A stretch of 6,443 bases of DNA from NCBI GenBank assembly GCA_023437345.1, contig JAEZGC010000007.1:1-6443 (forward strand). The letters are read 5' to 3'. This document shows positions 1 through 6,400 of the stretch, piece by piece (the first letter of the stretch is position 1; every line of letters begins with the position of its first letter). The stretch comes from Actinomycetes bacterium (lineage in GTDB: Bacteria; Actinomycetota; Actinomycetes; Propionibacteriales; Propionibacteriaceae). The notes below the pieces were generated by a model. It searched no databases and was not told where the DNA came from. It saw only the letters and a program-made list of their open reading frames with translations. The translations under genes were made by a program, and so were the position numbers.

Positions 1-12
1 GGTGCGGGTCAT
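1..12 (-). CDS. Start of probable second CUT1 sugar permease (MalG-type), cut by the window edge
   Basis: Only four codons are visible, reading Met-Thr-Arg-Thr from an ATG at 12-10. The case for a gene rests on context. The ATG begins one base after the TGA (16-14) of the MalF-type permease, and an AGGGAG ribosome binding site (28-23) lies 10 bases upstream of it. In CUT1 importers a MalF-type permease gene is almost always followed by a MalG-type one, which completes the membrane heterodimer. No protein sequence is available to confirm this, so the product is inferred from gene order only. Confidence 0.6.
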
Positions 13-13
13 G

Positions 14-955
14 TCAGTCACGCTCCCTGGCCAGCCGGAACTGCACTATCGAGACCAGGACGATGACCACGAAGGTGAGGTAGGCCATCGCGCCCGCCAC
101 GCCGTAGTTGCCGAAGCCGAACTGGCGGTAGGTCACCATCGACGCCGAGATGGTCGAGTTCAGCGGACCCCCCTGGGTCATCACGTACGGCTCCTCGAAG
201 AACTGGAGGTAGCCGATGGTGGTGGTGACGAGGACGAACAGCAGGGTGGGACGCAGCCCCGGGATGGTCACATGCCAGAACCGCTGCCAGGAGCTGGCAC
301 CGTCCAGCGCAGCCGCCTCGTGCAGCGGCCAGGGCACTGCCTGCAGGCCGGCGAGGAAGATGATCATCCCGGTCCCGAAGTTGCGCCACACCACCATCGC
401 GATCAGCGATGGCAGGGCGGTGCGGGTGTCACCCAGCCAGTTGGGCCCGTCGATCCCGAGCCAGCCCAGCACCGTGTTGACCAGCCCGGTGTCGGGCTGG
501 AGCAGGAACCGCCACACCACGGCGACCGCGACGATGCTTGTCACCACGGGGGTGTAGAAGCCGACCCGGTACAGCGAGCGGAACCTCGTGATGCCCTTGT
601 CCAGCGCCACCGCGGCGGCCAGCGCCGCCGCCATCGTGAGCGGCACGCCGACGACGACGAAGATCGCCGTGTTCATCGCGCCTTGCTGGAAGACGGGGTC
701 GTTGAGCGCTGTGACGTAGTTGTCGAAACCGACCGGGTTGACCGCGAACGGCGTCTGCATGTCGCGGATCTTGAAGTCGGTGAAGCTCATGAACAGCGAC
801 TGGAACAGCGGCCAGGCGGTGAACACCGCGAAGAGCAGCAGGAACGGGATCGACAAGATGATGCCCGCCCTGGCCTCTCCGGCGTTGCGGCGCGGGCGGC
901 CCGCACGCGGCGAGGCCGCCCCCTCCTGGCTTACCGAAGCGGTGGCGGTGGTCAC
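14..955 (-). CDS. CUT1 carbohydrate ABC importer permease, MalF type
   Basis: This is an integral membrane subunit that, with a second permease, forms the channel for a sugar delivered by the binding protein encoded just upstream. The 313-residue product has about 30 polar N-terminal residues, then roughly six membrane segments (near 31-54, 97-119, 132-154, 181-205, 235-249 and 285-307). The EAA loop that docks on the ATPase is clear at about 213-232 (EAA, then G at +6, then IPG). This is the BPD_transp_1 fold. I chose the GTG at 955-953 because it begins one base after the stop of the binding-protein gene. An in-frame ATG at 1024 would overlap that gene by 68 bases and add a poorly conserved Arg/Pro-rich stretch. 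The ribosome binding site before the GTG is weak (GGGCGG near 967-962), so coupling to the upstream gene is likely. The substrate cannot be told from a permease alone. Confidence 0.93.
   Translation of the reverse strand: MTTATASVSQEGAASPRAGRPRRNAGEARAGIILSIPFLLLFAVFTAWPLFQSLFMSFTDFKIRDMQTPFAVNPVGFDNYVTALNDPVFQQGAMNTAIFVVVGVPLTMAAALAAAVALDKGITRFRSLYRVGFYTPVVTSIVAVAVVWRFLLQPDTGLVNTVLGWLGIDGPNWLGDTRTALPSLIAMVVWRNFGTGMIIFLAGLQAVPWPLHEAAALDGASSWQRFWHVTIPGLRPTLLFVLVTTTIGYLQFFEEPYVMTQGGPLNSTISASMVTYRQFGFGNYGVAGAMAYLTFVVIVLVSIVQFRLARERD
23..28 (-). promoter_or_regulatory. Ribosome binding site for the MalG-type permease
   Basis: The minus strand reads AGGGAG here, 10 bases before the ATG at 12-10. 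It lies inside the last codons of the preceding permease gene, so translation of the two permeases is likely coupled. It supports a real gene start at the very edge of the window. Confidence 0.6.
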
Positions 956-956
956 C

Positions 957-2249
957 TCAGCCGCCCATGCCGATCGAGGTCGCCTCCGACTGGACGGTAG
1001 CGAGCGCGGCGGTCGGGTCGGCACCCGCCTTGGCCACCTGCTCCACCTGGGCGTCGAAGCTCGCCGACACCTGCTCCCAGGTCGCCACCGACGGCGGCGC
1101 GAGGGCGCTCTTCAGCTGCTCGCCGAACTTGGCCAGCTTGGCGTCCGCGGTGAGCGACGGGTCCTCCCAGGCGCTCTGCACGGCGGGCAGGTCGGTGGTG
1201 AGGCCGTACCACTCCACCTGGGTCTCCGGCTTGCTGAGGAACTCGACGAACTTCCAGGCCGCGTCGCGGTTCTGGGTGTTCTTGAAGACGGCGAGGTTCG
1301 AGCCGCCAATGAACGAGGTGGCCGACTCCTTCTTGGGCATCAGCATGACGTCGTACTTGTCCTTGAACGCATCGCCGCCACCTGCCTTCTCGACCGCGGC
1401 CATCATCCAGGGCCCGGAGATGAACATCGGCACCTTGCCGCTGGCGAAGTCGGACTCAGTGGTGCCCTGGGCGGGTGCCTTGTCGGCGAGTTCCTCGGTG
1501 AAGAAGCTCTGGTAGTAGGCAAGGGCCTCGGCGTTCTTCGGGTCGTCCCAGGTCCACGCGGTGGCGTCGGCGTTGACCACGTTGCCGCCGTTGGACCACA
1601 TGAACGGGACCACGGTCTGCCACGACCCGGTCTGGCCGGGCTGCAGGGCGATGCCCCAGGTGGCGCCTGCCTTCTCCTTCATGGCCTTGGCCATCGCCTT
1701 CAGGCCGTCCCAGTCGGTGGCCTCGGTCACCCCTGCCTGCTCGGCGAGGTCGGTGCGGTAGTACACCAGCCGGGTCTCGACGTACCACGGCACCGCGAAG
1801 CTGGTGCCACCGACCTCGGTGGTGCCCCAGGCACCCTCGAAGAACTGGGACTTGTCGATAGAGGACGGGGTCGGGTCGAGGGCGCCGAGGCTGCCGGCGA
1901 ACTCGCCCATCCAGGTGGTGCCGACCTGGGCAAGGTCGGGCGCCTGGTTGGCGGCGATCGCCGCCTTGAACTTGGTGTACGCGTCGGCCCACGGCACCGC
2001 TGTGACGTTGATAGTCACATCGGGGTTCTCGGCCTTGAACTTCTCCGCGAGCTGCGGCAGCGCCTCGCCTTCGGCGCCCATCGCCCAGACCGTCAGGGTG
2101 CCGGTGGCCGGGCCTTCGGCTACCGTGCCGCCGCCGGTCTGCTCACCGCCCGGACTGGCGGGCGCGTCGGTTCGGCCGCACGCGGCGAGCAACGCCGAGC
2201 CGGCAAGTATCGAGATGGCCGCTGCAGTGGTCTTCTTCAGTGTGCGCAT
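957..2249 (-). CDS. CUT1 carbohydrate ABC importer solute-binding lipoprotein
   Basis: This is an extracytoplasmic family 1 solute-binding protein (SBP_bac_1 type) that captures a sugar or oligosaccharide for the permeases encoded downstream. It has 430 residues, a normal length. The N-terminus is a lipoprotein signal: Lys residues at 5-6, a hydrophobic core and a lipobox LAAC at 21-24, so Cys24 should be lipidated. A Gly/Pro/Ala-rich tether (25-50) leads into the first beta strand, TLTVWAMG (51-58). Family hallmarks follow: VPWYVETRLVYYRTDL (153-168), where ligand-facing aromatics are usual, WSNGG (218-222) and GKVPMFISGPWM (271-282). The ATG has a good AAGGAG site. The gene stands alone after a 393-base gap, so it probably heads its own transcript with the two permeases. 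No ATPase gene accompanies them here, and many actinobacteria use one shared MsiK-type ATPase. The sugar is not predictable from what I can see. Confidence 0.95.
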   Translation of the reverse strand: MRTLKKTTAAAISILAGSALLAACGRTDAPASPGGEQTGGGTVAEGPATGTLTVWAMGAEGEALPQLAEKFKAENPDVTINVTAVPWADAYTKFKAAIAANQAPDLAQVGTTWMGEFAGSLGALDPTPSSIDKSQFFEGAWGTTEVGGTSFAVPWYVETRLVYYRTDLAEQAGVTEATDWDGLKAMAKAMKEKAGATWGIALQPGQTGSWQTVVPFMWSNGGNVVNADATAWTWDDPKNAEALAYYQSFFTEELADKAPAQGTTESDFASGKVPMFISGPWMMAAVEKAGGGDAFKDKYDVMLMPKKESATSFIGGSNLAVFKNTQNRDAAWKFVEFLSKPETQVEWYGLTTDLPAVQSAWEDPSLTADAKLAKFGEQLKSALAPPSVATWEQVSASFDAQVEQVAKAGADPTAALATVQSEATSIGMGG

Positions 2250-2254
2250 GGGGT

Positions 2255-2260
2255 CTCCTT
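2255..2260 (-). promoter_or_regulatory. Ribosome binding site for the CUT1 binding protein
   Basis: The minus strand reads AAGGAG, five bases before the ATG at 2249-2247. It is the strongest ribosome binding site in the window, as expected for a binding protein made in excess over its permeases, and it fixes the start codon. Confidence 0.85.
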
Positions 2261-2331
2261 AGCTGGATGCGCAGATCGGACGGGGGTGCTGCACCACGCT
2301 GCGCCGGCACGACGACCGGGCAGCGTTCGAG

Positions 2332-2477
2332 CATGGTGGACCGCAGGAGCCGGTCGGGCCGGGCGGGGCTGGCCGGGCCGTCCGGGAGAAGGTCGGGGCC
2401 GGCCGGGAGCGAACCGACGAGCATCCGGGCGCAGGGCCGGGGACGCTGTCACCGCCTTCGGCACAACCATGGTGGAC
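2332..2477. repeat. Two distant copies of a 10-bp direct repeat
   Basis: CATGGTGGAC is found at 2332-2341 and again at 2468-2477, 136 bases apart, in the region before the binding-protein gene. The second copy abuts the GGACG repeat. Function is unknown, and a 10-bp match within 393 bases of biased sequence can arise by chance. Confidence 0.3.
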
Positions 2478-2490
2478 GCCCCTGTCACCG
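2441..2490. repeat. Pair of direct repeats GGACG-(N)-TGTCACCG
   Basis: GGACGCTGTCACCG (2441-2454) recurs as GGACGCCCCTGTCACCG (2474-2490), differing by a 3-base insertion. The core CTGTCACCG is identical, at 2446-2454 and 2482-2490, 36 bases apart. The copies lie about 200-240 bases before the binding-protein start. They may be regulator sites for the CUT1 operon, but no known operator was recognised. Confidence 0.4.
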
Positions 2491-2505
2491 TCGACGGGCG
2501 GGAAG

Positions 2506-2522
2506 CCCGCGCGGGTGACCCG
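2506..2522. other. Overlapping palindromes in the intergenic region
   Basis: A perfect 10-bp palindrome CCCGCGCGGG (2506-2515) overlaps an 11-base dyad CGGGT-G-ACCCG (2512-2522). Just to the left, GCGGG (2498-2502) can also pair with CCCGC (2506-2510). These are possible operator dyads or competing hairpins. The high GC content makes chance palindromes common. Confidence 0.3.
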
Positions 2523-2571
2523 TTACCCCGAACGCGGCCCCTCAAACAGGGTCAACAAGATCTCTCTGGCA

Positions 2572-2589
2572 CGCGAGCGTCGCGAGCGT
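2572..2589. repeat. Tandem 9-bp direct repeat
   Basis: CGCGAGCGT occurs twice back to back (2572-2580 and 2581-2589), about 55 bases past the yjfF stop. It could be a pair of half-sites for a regulator or a simple slippage duplication. It lies far (over 300 bases) from the start of the CUT1 operon. Confidence 0.45.
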
Positions 2590-2627
2590 GGGAGGGGCCT
2601 GACAGGCGCTGGGGATGGTGGTGCGGG

Positions 2628-2642
2628 CGCGGCTGCGCCGCG
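2628..2642 (-). terminator. GC-rich stem-loop directly after the yjfF stop, possible weak terminator
   Basis: A perfect inverted repeat of 6 bp (2628-2633 with 2637-2642) flanks a 3-base loop and begins at the base after the TGA at 2645-2643. An alternative 5-bp stem (2626-2630 with 2635-2639) overlaps it. There is no T-run after it on the minus strand, so it is not a classical intrinsic terminator. Actinobacterial terminators often lack the T-run, but a stem this short may also be chance in GC-rich DNA. Confidence 0.3.
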
Positions 2643-3701
2643 TCACCGTCGCCGGATCGCCATCACCCCGCGCTGGAGCAGCACGAAGACCAGCAGGATG
2701 CCGCCGATGATGATCGTGGTCCACTCCGGGGGCACCGCGCCGTCCTTCGTGATGAGCACGTTCATCAGGCCGAGCACCAGCGAACCGACGACGGCGCCCA
2801 GCACGAAGCCGGCACCACCGGTCAGCAGCGTGCCGCCGATCACCGTCGCGGCGATCGCCTGCATCTCCCAGCCGTCGCCGATGATGTTCTGGCCCACGCC
2901 GATCCGCGAGGTGTAGACCACCGACGCCAGTCCGGACAGGGTGCCGCTGATCGTGTAGAGCCACAGCTTCGTCCGGTTGACCGGCAGACCCATCAGGATC
3001 GCCGACTGCTCGGAGCCGCCGATCGCGTAGGCGGTACGCCCGAGCCGGGTGCGGTGCAGCAGGAAGAACACCGCTGCCACCACCAGTACCGCGATGATCA
3101 CGCCGGCGGTCACCTCAAGGTCGTTGACCTTCGGACCGTCGATCAGCTTCAGCTTCGCGCCGAGGAGCCGGATCGGCGACTCAGGGTCGAGCTTCTCGGC
3201 GTCGGTCGACAAGATGGCGGCCAGGCCGCGGGCCAGGAACATCGCTGACAGCGTGGCGATGAACGGCTGGACGTTGAAGTACTGGATGAGCACCCCGGAG
3301 AACAGCCCGAACACCGACCCGATCAGCACCATCACCAACACCGCGAGCCACGGGTTGAGGCCCGAGTTGGCGAGCAGGACGCCGGCCACCGAGCTGAGGG
3401 CGACTATCGCCCCGACCGACAGGTCGATGCCCCCGGTGATGATCACCGCCGTCATGCCGGCAGCGATGATGATGATGTGGGCGTTGTTGATGAACAGGTT
3501 GGAGATCGTCGAGTACTGGAAGATCCTGCCGTAGGAGAACTCGCCGTACAGCAGCATGCCGATGAAGATCACCAGCGCGGCGAGGGTCGGCAGGGTGGAC
3601 GGGTTGGTGGTCAGCTTGCGCACCACGGTGCGCCAGGCGGTCTCGGGTGCGATCGGGGCCTGGGTGTCGCGGGCCGGGGCCTGCGGGGTCGCGGTGCTCA
3701 T
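2643..3701 (-). CDS. yjfF: CUT2 sugar ABC importer permease, YjfF type
   Basis: This is an inner-membrane permease of the BPD_transp_2 (RbsC/MglC) fold, expected to pair with the YtfT-type permease encoded just upstream to carry a monosaccharide. The 352-residue product has a polar Ala/Pro/Thr-rich N-terminus (1-30), then many membrane segments (near 37-52, 74-90, 95-112, 117-140, 197-216, 283-313 and 329-343). The family hallmark GGIDLSVGA is at 90-98. Segments matching E. coli YjfF from memory include HRTRLGRTAYAIGGS (216-230), ATVIGGTLLTGG (285-296), WTTIIIGGILL (327-337) and LQRG (342-345). In E. coli, YtfQ-YtfR-YtfT-YjfF imports galactofuranose. The start is the ATG at 3701, which overlaps the ytfT stop as ATGA. 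Its own ribosome binding site is weak, so coupled translation is likely. It is the last gene of this unit. The substrate here remains unproven. Confidence 0.93.
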   Translation of the reverse strand: MSTATPQAPARDTQAPIAPETAWRTVVRKLTTNPSTLPTLAALVIFIGMLLYGEFSYGRIFQYSTISNLFINNAHIIIIAAGMTAVIITGGIDLSVGAIVALSSVAGVLLANSGLNPWLAVLVMVLIGSVFGLFSGVLIQYFNVQPFIATLSAMFLARGLAAILSTDAEKLDPESPIRLLGAKLKLIDGPKVNDLEVTAGVIIAVLVVAAVFFLLHRTRLGRTAYAIGGSEQSAILMGLPVNRTKLWLYTISGTLSGLASVVYTSRIGVGQNIIGDGWEMQAIAATVIGGTLLTGGAGFVLGAVVGSLVLGLMNVLITKDGAVPPEWTTIIIGGILLVFVLLQRGVMAIRRR

Positions 3702-4801
3702 GCCGCCACGCTCGCTTTCGCGGTCTCGATGGACGCCTGCAGCGCGGGGGGCCGGCGCCGGGTGAAGATGCCGCGGACGCGCTCGGACTGCAGCAGGCAG
3801 AGCAGCACTATCACCACTGCCTTGAACGCCGGGGTGGCCGCCCCCGAGACCCCGAGGAACAGGACCGTCTTGTCCAGCGTCGCGATCAGCATGGCGCCGA
3901 CCACCGCGCCCCGGATGGAGAACTTGCCTCCTGCCAGCGAGGTGCCGCCGACGACGACCGCCAGGATCGCGTCCAGCTCGGACTGGTAGCCGGTCCCCGA
4001 CACGTCGACCACCATCACCGAACCCACCGAGAAGACCCCGGCTATGGCGGCGAGCGCCCCGGACACCACGTACACAGTGAGCAGGATGCCGTTGGGCCGG
4101 ATCCCCGCCATCCAGCTGGCCGAGGGGTTGATGCCTATCGACTCGACCATCAGGCCGAAGGCGGTTCGGCGGACGTAGACCGCGACCAGGGCGACTATCG
4201 CGATGGCGATCAGGAAGACGACAGGGAAGCCGAAGACGGTGCCGTTCACCAGCCACTTGAACGGGGCGTTCTCAGCCGCCGTGTTCTGGCCGGCGGTGAT
4301 CACCTTGGCGAGCCCGCGTCCGGCCATCATCATGACCAGCGTCGTGATGAACGGCTGGAGCCCGACCACGGTGACCAGCAGGCCGTTGATGGCGCCGATC
4401 ACCGACCCGGCCACGATGGCCAGCAGGACGGCTATCGCTGCCGCGGAGGCCGAGTCCGGCTCCTTGACCACCGAGAGGAACTGCAGCGCCGTGGCACCGC
4501 CGGCGACCATCGACGAGCCGACCGACAAGTCGATGCCACGGGTGGCGATCACCAGCACCATGCCCACCGAGATCAGCATGATCGGCGAGCCCCACCTCAC
4601 GATGTCGATCAGGTTGCCGACCAGGCGTCCGGTCGCCTCGGAGTAGGTGATCGACAGGTAGTTGGGGTCCTTGAACAGGTTGAGGACGAGCAGCAGGATG
4701 ATCGCCACGCCACCCCAGAACCACTGGTTCCGGTAGAGCTTGAGCGTGATCCCGGCGGCCAGGAAGGCGGCCATCGCGACGACACCTATGATCAGGCTCA
4801 T
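3698..4801 (-). CDS. ytfT: CUT2 sugar ABC importer permease, YtfT type
   Basis: This is the first of two paired membrane permeases of a monosaccharide importer (BPD_transp_2 fold). The product has 367 residues, somewhat longer than E. coli YtfT as I recall it, with an additional hydrophobic N-terminal segment (1-20) ahead of the one at 28-46. The signature RGIDLSVGS is at 88-96. Segments strongly like E. coli YtfT are LQPFITTLVMMMAGRG (148-163), ITAGQ (168-172), TAFGLMVESIGIN (213-225), the ELDAILAVVVGG loop region (275-286) and FKAVVIVLLCLLQSER (326-341). The C-terminus is a basic, Ala-rich tail. The ATG at 4801 overlaps the ATPase stop as ATGA and has a GGGGGAGG ribosome binding site nine bases upstream, so this start is well supported. 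The stop overlaps the start of yjfF in the same way. Galactofuranose is the E. coli substrate; the substrate here is inferred only from relatedness. Confidence 0.94.
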   Translation of the reverse strand: MSLIIGVVAMAAFLAAGITLKLYRNQWFWGGVAIILLLVLNLFKDPNYLSITYSEATGRLVGNLIDIVRWGSPIMLISVGMVLVIATRGIDLSVGSSMVAGGATALQFLSVVKEPDSASAAAIAVLLAIVAGSVIGAINGLLVTVVGLQPFITTLVMMMAGRGLAKVITAGQNTAAENAPFKWLVNGTVFGFPVVFLIAIAIVALVAVYVRRTAFGLMVESIGINPSASWMAGIRPNGILLTVYVVSGALAAIAGVFSVGSVMVVDVSGTGYQSELDAILAVVVGGTSLAGGKFSIRGAVVGAMLIATLDKTVLFLGVSGAATPAFKAVVIVLLCLLQSERVRGIFTRRRPPALQASIETAKASVAA

Positions 4802-6345
4802 GCCGCTGCACCTCCCCCGACGCCGTGCCGGGCGATGATCTCCACTATCGACTCCACTGTCACGTCGGGGCCGGCGGTGAGCTCGGCTATCTTCTCCCGG
4901 TCCTTCAGGACGACGATCCGGTCGGACATCCGGACCACCTCCTCCAGCTCGGAGGAGATGAAGATCACCGCCGTCCCCTGCTGGGCGAGCTTCGCCACCA
5001 CTTCCTGGATCTCGGCCTTGGCGCCGACGTCGATGCCGCGGGTGGGCTCGTCGAGGATCAGCAGCTCCGGCCGGGTCGCGAGCCAGCGTCCCAGCAGGAC
5101 CTTCTGCTGGTTGCCGCCGGACAGGTTCTTCACCATCCGGTCCGGGTCGGCCGGACGGACGTTGAGGTCCTTGACGTAGGTACTCACTATCTCGTCTGCG
5201 CGCTTGCCCGGCAGCGGGCGCATCCAGCCCCGCCCGGCCTGGACGGCAAGGATGAGGTTCTCGTGCACCGACAGGTCACCGACGATGCCCTCGTCGCGCC
5301 GGTTCTCCGTCGAATAGGCGATCCCGGCCGCCAGGCCCGACATCGGCGAATGCAGCGCGACGGCCTTGCCCTTGACTGAAATGGTTCCGGCGTCGGCCCT
5401 GTCGGCCCCGTAGAGCAGCCGCGCCAGTTCGCTTCGGCCCGAGCCCAACAGGCCCGCGAAGCCGAGGATCTCACCGGGGTAGACGTCAAGGTCGATGGGT
5501 CTGATGCTGCCGCGCTTGCCCAGCCCCCTGGCCGACAGCAGCGGCGATTCGTGGTGGTCGTGGTCGGCCTGCTGACGGCTCGAGCCGAGGCTGGCGAGCG
5601 TCTCGAGGTCCTTGCCGATCATCAGCGAAATGAGCTCGTTTCGCGGCAGGTCGGCGGTCTTGTACTCGCCGATGTACTGCCCGTTGCGCAGCACGGTGAT
5701 CCGGTCGCTGAGGGCGTACACCTGGTCGATGAAGTGGGAGACGAACAGGATCGCCACCCCGCGGTCACGCAGCTCCCGCAAGACGGCGAAGAGGGTGTCC
5801 ACCTCGTTGGCGTCGAGGCTGGAGGTGGGTTCATCAAGGATCAGGACCTTGGAGTCGATCACCATCGCGCGACTCAGCGCCACGAGTTGCTGCATGGCGA
5901 TCGAGAGCGAGGCCAGCGGCTTGCGGGTGTCGAGGTGGCCGAGCCCCATGCCGGCCAGCACCTTGGATGCCTCGGCGTGGGTGGCCTTCCAGTTCACCCC
6001 GAGCGGCCCGCGCACTTCGTGGCCCAGCATGACGTTCTCGCCGATGCTGAGGTTAGTGCAGAGGTTGACTTCCTGGTAGACGGTGGAGATGCCGGCGCGT
6101 TGGGCATCGGCGGTGCCGCGCAGGTGGCGTTCGTCCCCGTCCACGATGATGGTGCCGGAGTCGAGCTTGTAGACCCCGGTGAGTGCCTTGATCAGGGTGG
6201 ACTTCCCGGCCCCGTTCTCTCCCATCAAGGCGTTGACCTCGCCTGGGAAGAGCTGGAAGTCGACGTTGTCGAGGGCCTTCACGCCGGGGAACGTGATGGT
6301 TATCCCCCGCATCTCGACGACGGGCGTGGCAGCGGCGCCGGTCAT
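4798..6345 (-). CDS. ytfR: CUT2 sugar ABC importer ATPase with two fused nucleotide-binding domains, YtfR type
   Basis: This cytoplasmic ATPase powers the YtfT/YjfF permease pair. The 515-residue product (from the ATG at 6345) has two ABC domains. Domain 1 is complete: Walker A GENGAGKST (42-50), Q-loop in VYQEVNL (89-95), signature LSIAMQQ (147-153), Walker B KVLILDEP (166-173) and H-loop His204. Domain 2 has a degenerate Walker A, GLLGSGRSE (298-306), without the Lys. It keeps a canonical signature LSGGNQQK (408-415) and Walker B ELLILDEP (427-434), with Ser instead of the H-loop His (FISSELEE). This asymmetry is normal for MglA/RbsA/YtfR proteins. The AMQQ signature variant, FPGVKALDNVDF near the N-terminus and GKRGSIRPIDLDVYPGEI at 276-293 match E. 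coli YtfR as remembered. The linker holds a short His-rich patch (HDHH, 262-265). An ATG 18 bases upstream (6363) is less likely because the GGAGG site overlaps it. The binding-protein gene is not in view. Confidence 0.95.
   Translation of the reverse strand: MTGAAATPVVEMRGITITFPGVKALDNVDFQLFPGEVNALMGENGAGKSTLIKALTGVYKLDSGTIIVDGDERHLRGTADAQRAGISTVYQEVNLCTNLSIGENVMLGHEVRGPLGVNWKATHAEASKVLAGMGLGHLDTRKPLASLSIAMQQLVALSRAMVIDSKVLILDEPTSSLDANEVDTLFAVLRELRDRGVAILFVSHFIDQVYALSDRITVLRNGQYIGEYKTADLPRNELISLMIGKDLETLASLGSSRQQADHDHHESPLLSARGLGKRGSIRPIDLDVYPGEILGFAGLLGSGRSELARLLYGADRADAGTISVKGKAVALHSPMSGLAAGIAYSTENRRDEGIVGDLSVHENLILAVQAGRGWMRPLPGKRADEIVSTYVKDLNVRPADPDRMVKNLSGGNQQKVLLGRWLATRPELLILDEPTRGIDVGAKAEIQEVVAKLAQQGTAVIFISSELEEVVRMSDRIVVLKDREKIAELTAGPDVTVESIVEIIARHGVGGGAAA
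4811..4818 (-). promoter_or_regulatory. Ribosome binding site for the YtfT-type permease
   Basis: The minus strand reads GGGGGAGG, nine bases before the ATG at 4801-4799 and inside the 3' end of the ATPase gene. It decides in favour of the first ATG over the in-frame Met at residue 10. Confidence 0.75.
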
Positions 6346-6356
6346 GATTCGGTGAT

Positions 6357-6361
6357 CCTCC
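6357..6361 (-). promoter_or_regulatory. Ribosome binding site for the ATPase gene
   Basis: The minus strand reads GGAGG, 11 bases before the ATG at 6345-6343. Because it overlaps the other in-frame ATG (6363-6361), it argues for the downstream start. The spacing is slightly long, so the choice is probable rather than certain. Confidence 0.6.
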
Positions 6362-6384
6362 ATCGCTTCGGTGGTTCCGGCGGG

Positions 6385-6398
6385 ACACCCGGGGGTGT
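6385..6398. promoter_or_regulatory. 14-bp dyad upstream of the ATPase gene, possible operator
   Basis: ACACCC (6385-6390) and GGGTGT (6393-6398) are perfect inverted copies around a 2-base centre, 40 bases before the ATPase start. The size suits a dimeric regulator site between ytfQ and ytfR or in a promoter. No known regulator consensus was recognised, and the adapter-like sequence begins only two bases beyond it. Confidence 0.25.
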
Positions 6399-6400
6399 GC

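Larger units (their letters stand above)
2250..2642. other. 393-base intergenic region between the two importer units
   Basis: No convincing gene is present. Open frames crossing it on both strands give Arg/Pro/Gly-rich low-complexity products with no recognisable domain. It must hold the end of the yjfF transcript and probably the promoter and control sites of the CUT1 operon. I could not find a convincing -35/-10 pair. A TTGACC on the minus strand (2556-2551) has no good -10 hexamer at 16-18 bases. No canonical LacI-type AGCGCT centre was seen. Several short direct repeats and palindromes, listed separately, are the only structure. Confidence 0.7.

Noticed and set aside
2237..2545. A 102-codon minus-strand frame filling the intergenic gap
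   Set aside because: The product is almost all Arg, Pro, Ala and Gly, with no domain and no convincing ribosome binding site. It also overlaps the binding-protein start.
2539..2551. Hairpin CCCT-N5-AGGG as a terminator
   Set aside because: The stem is only 4 bp and there is no T-run on either side.
720..3248. A very long open frame on the plus strand (842 codons), opposite the transporter genes
   Set aside because: Its product is low-complexity, rich in Arg, Gly, His and Asp, with no domain, and it runs antisense across three clear genes. Long antisense open frames are expected in GC-rich coding DNA.
2643..4256. Extension of the YjfF-type gene upstream to a 537-residue protein
   Set aside because: The extra N-terminal part is read from the wrong frame of the YtfT gene and is Arg/Gly-rich. 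The ATG at 3701 overlaps the ytfT stop as ATGA and gives the normal family length.
3647..5179. Another long plus-strand open frame (510 codons)
   Set aside because: It is antisense to the YtfT and YtfR genes, with a His/Asp/Arg-rich product of biased composition. The minus-strand genes have clear family motifs and coupled starts.
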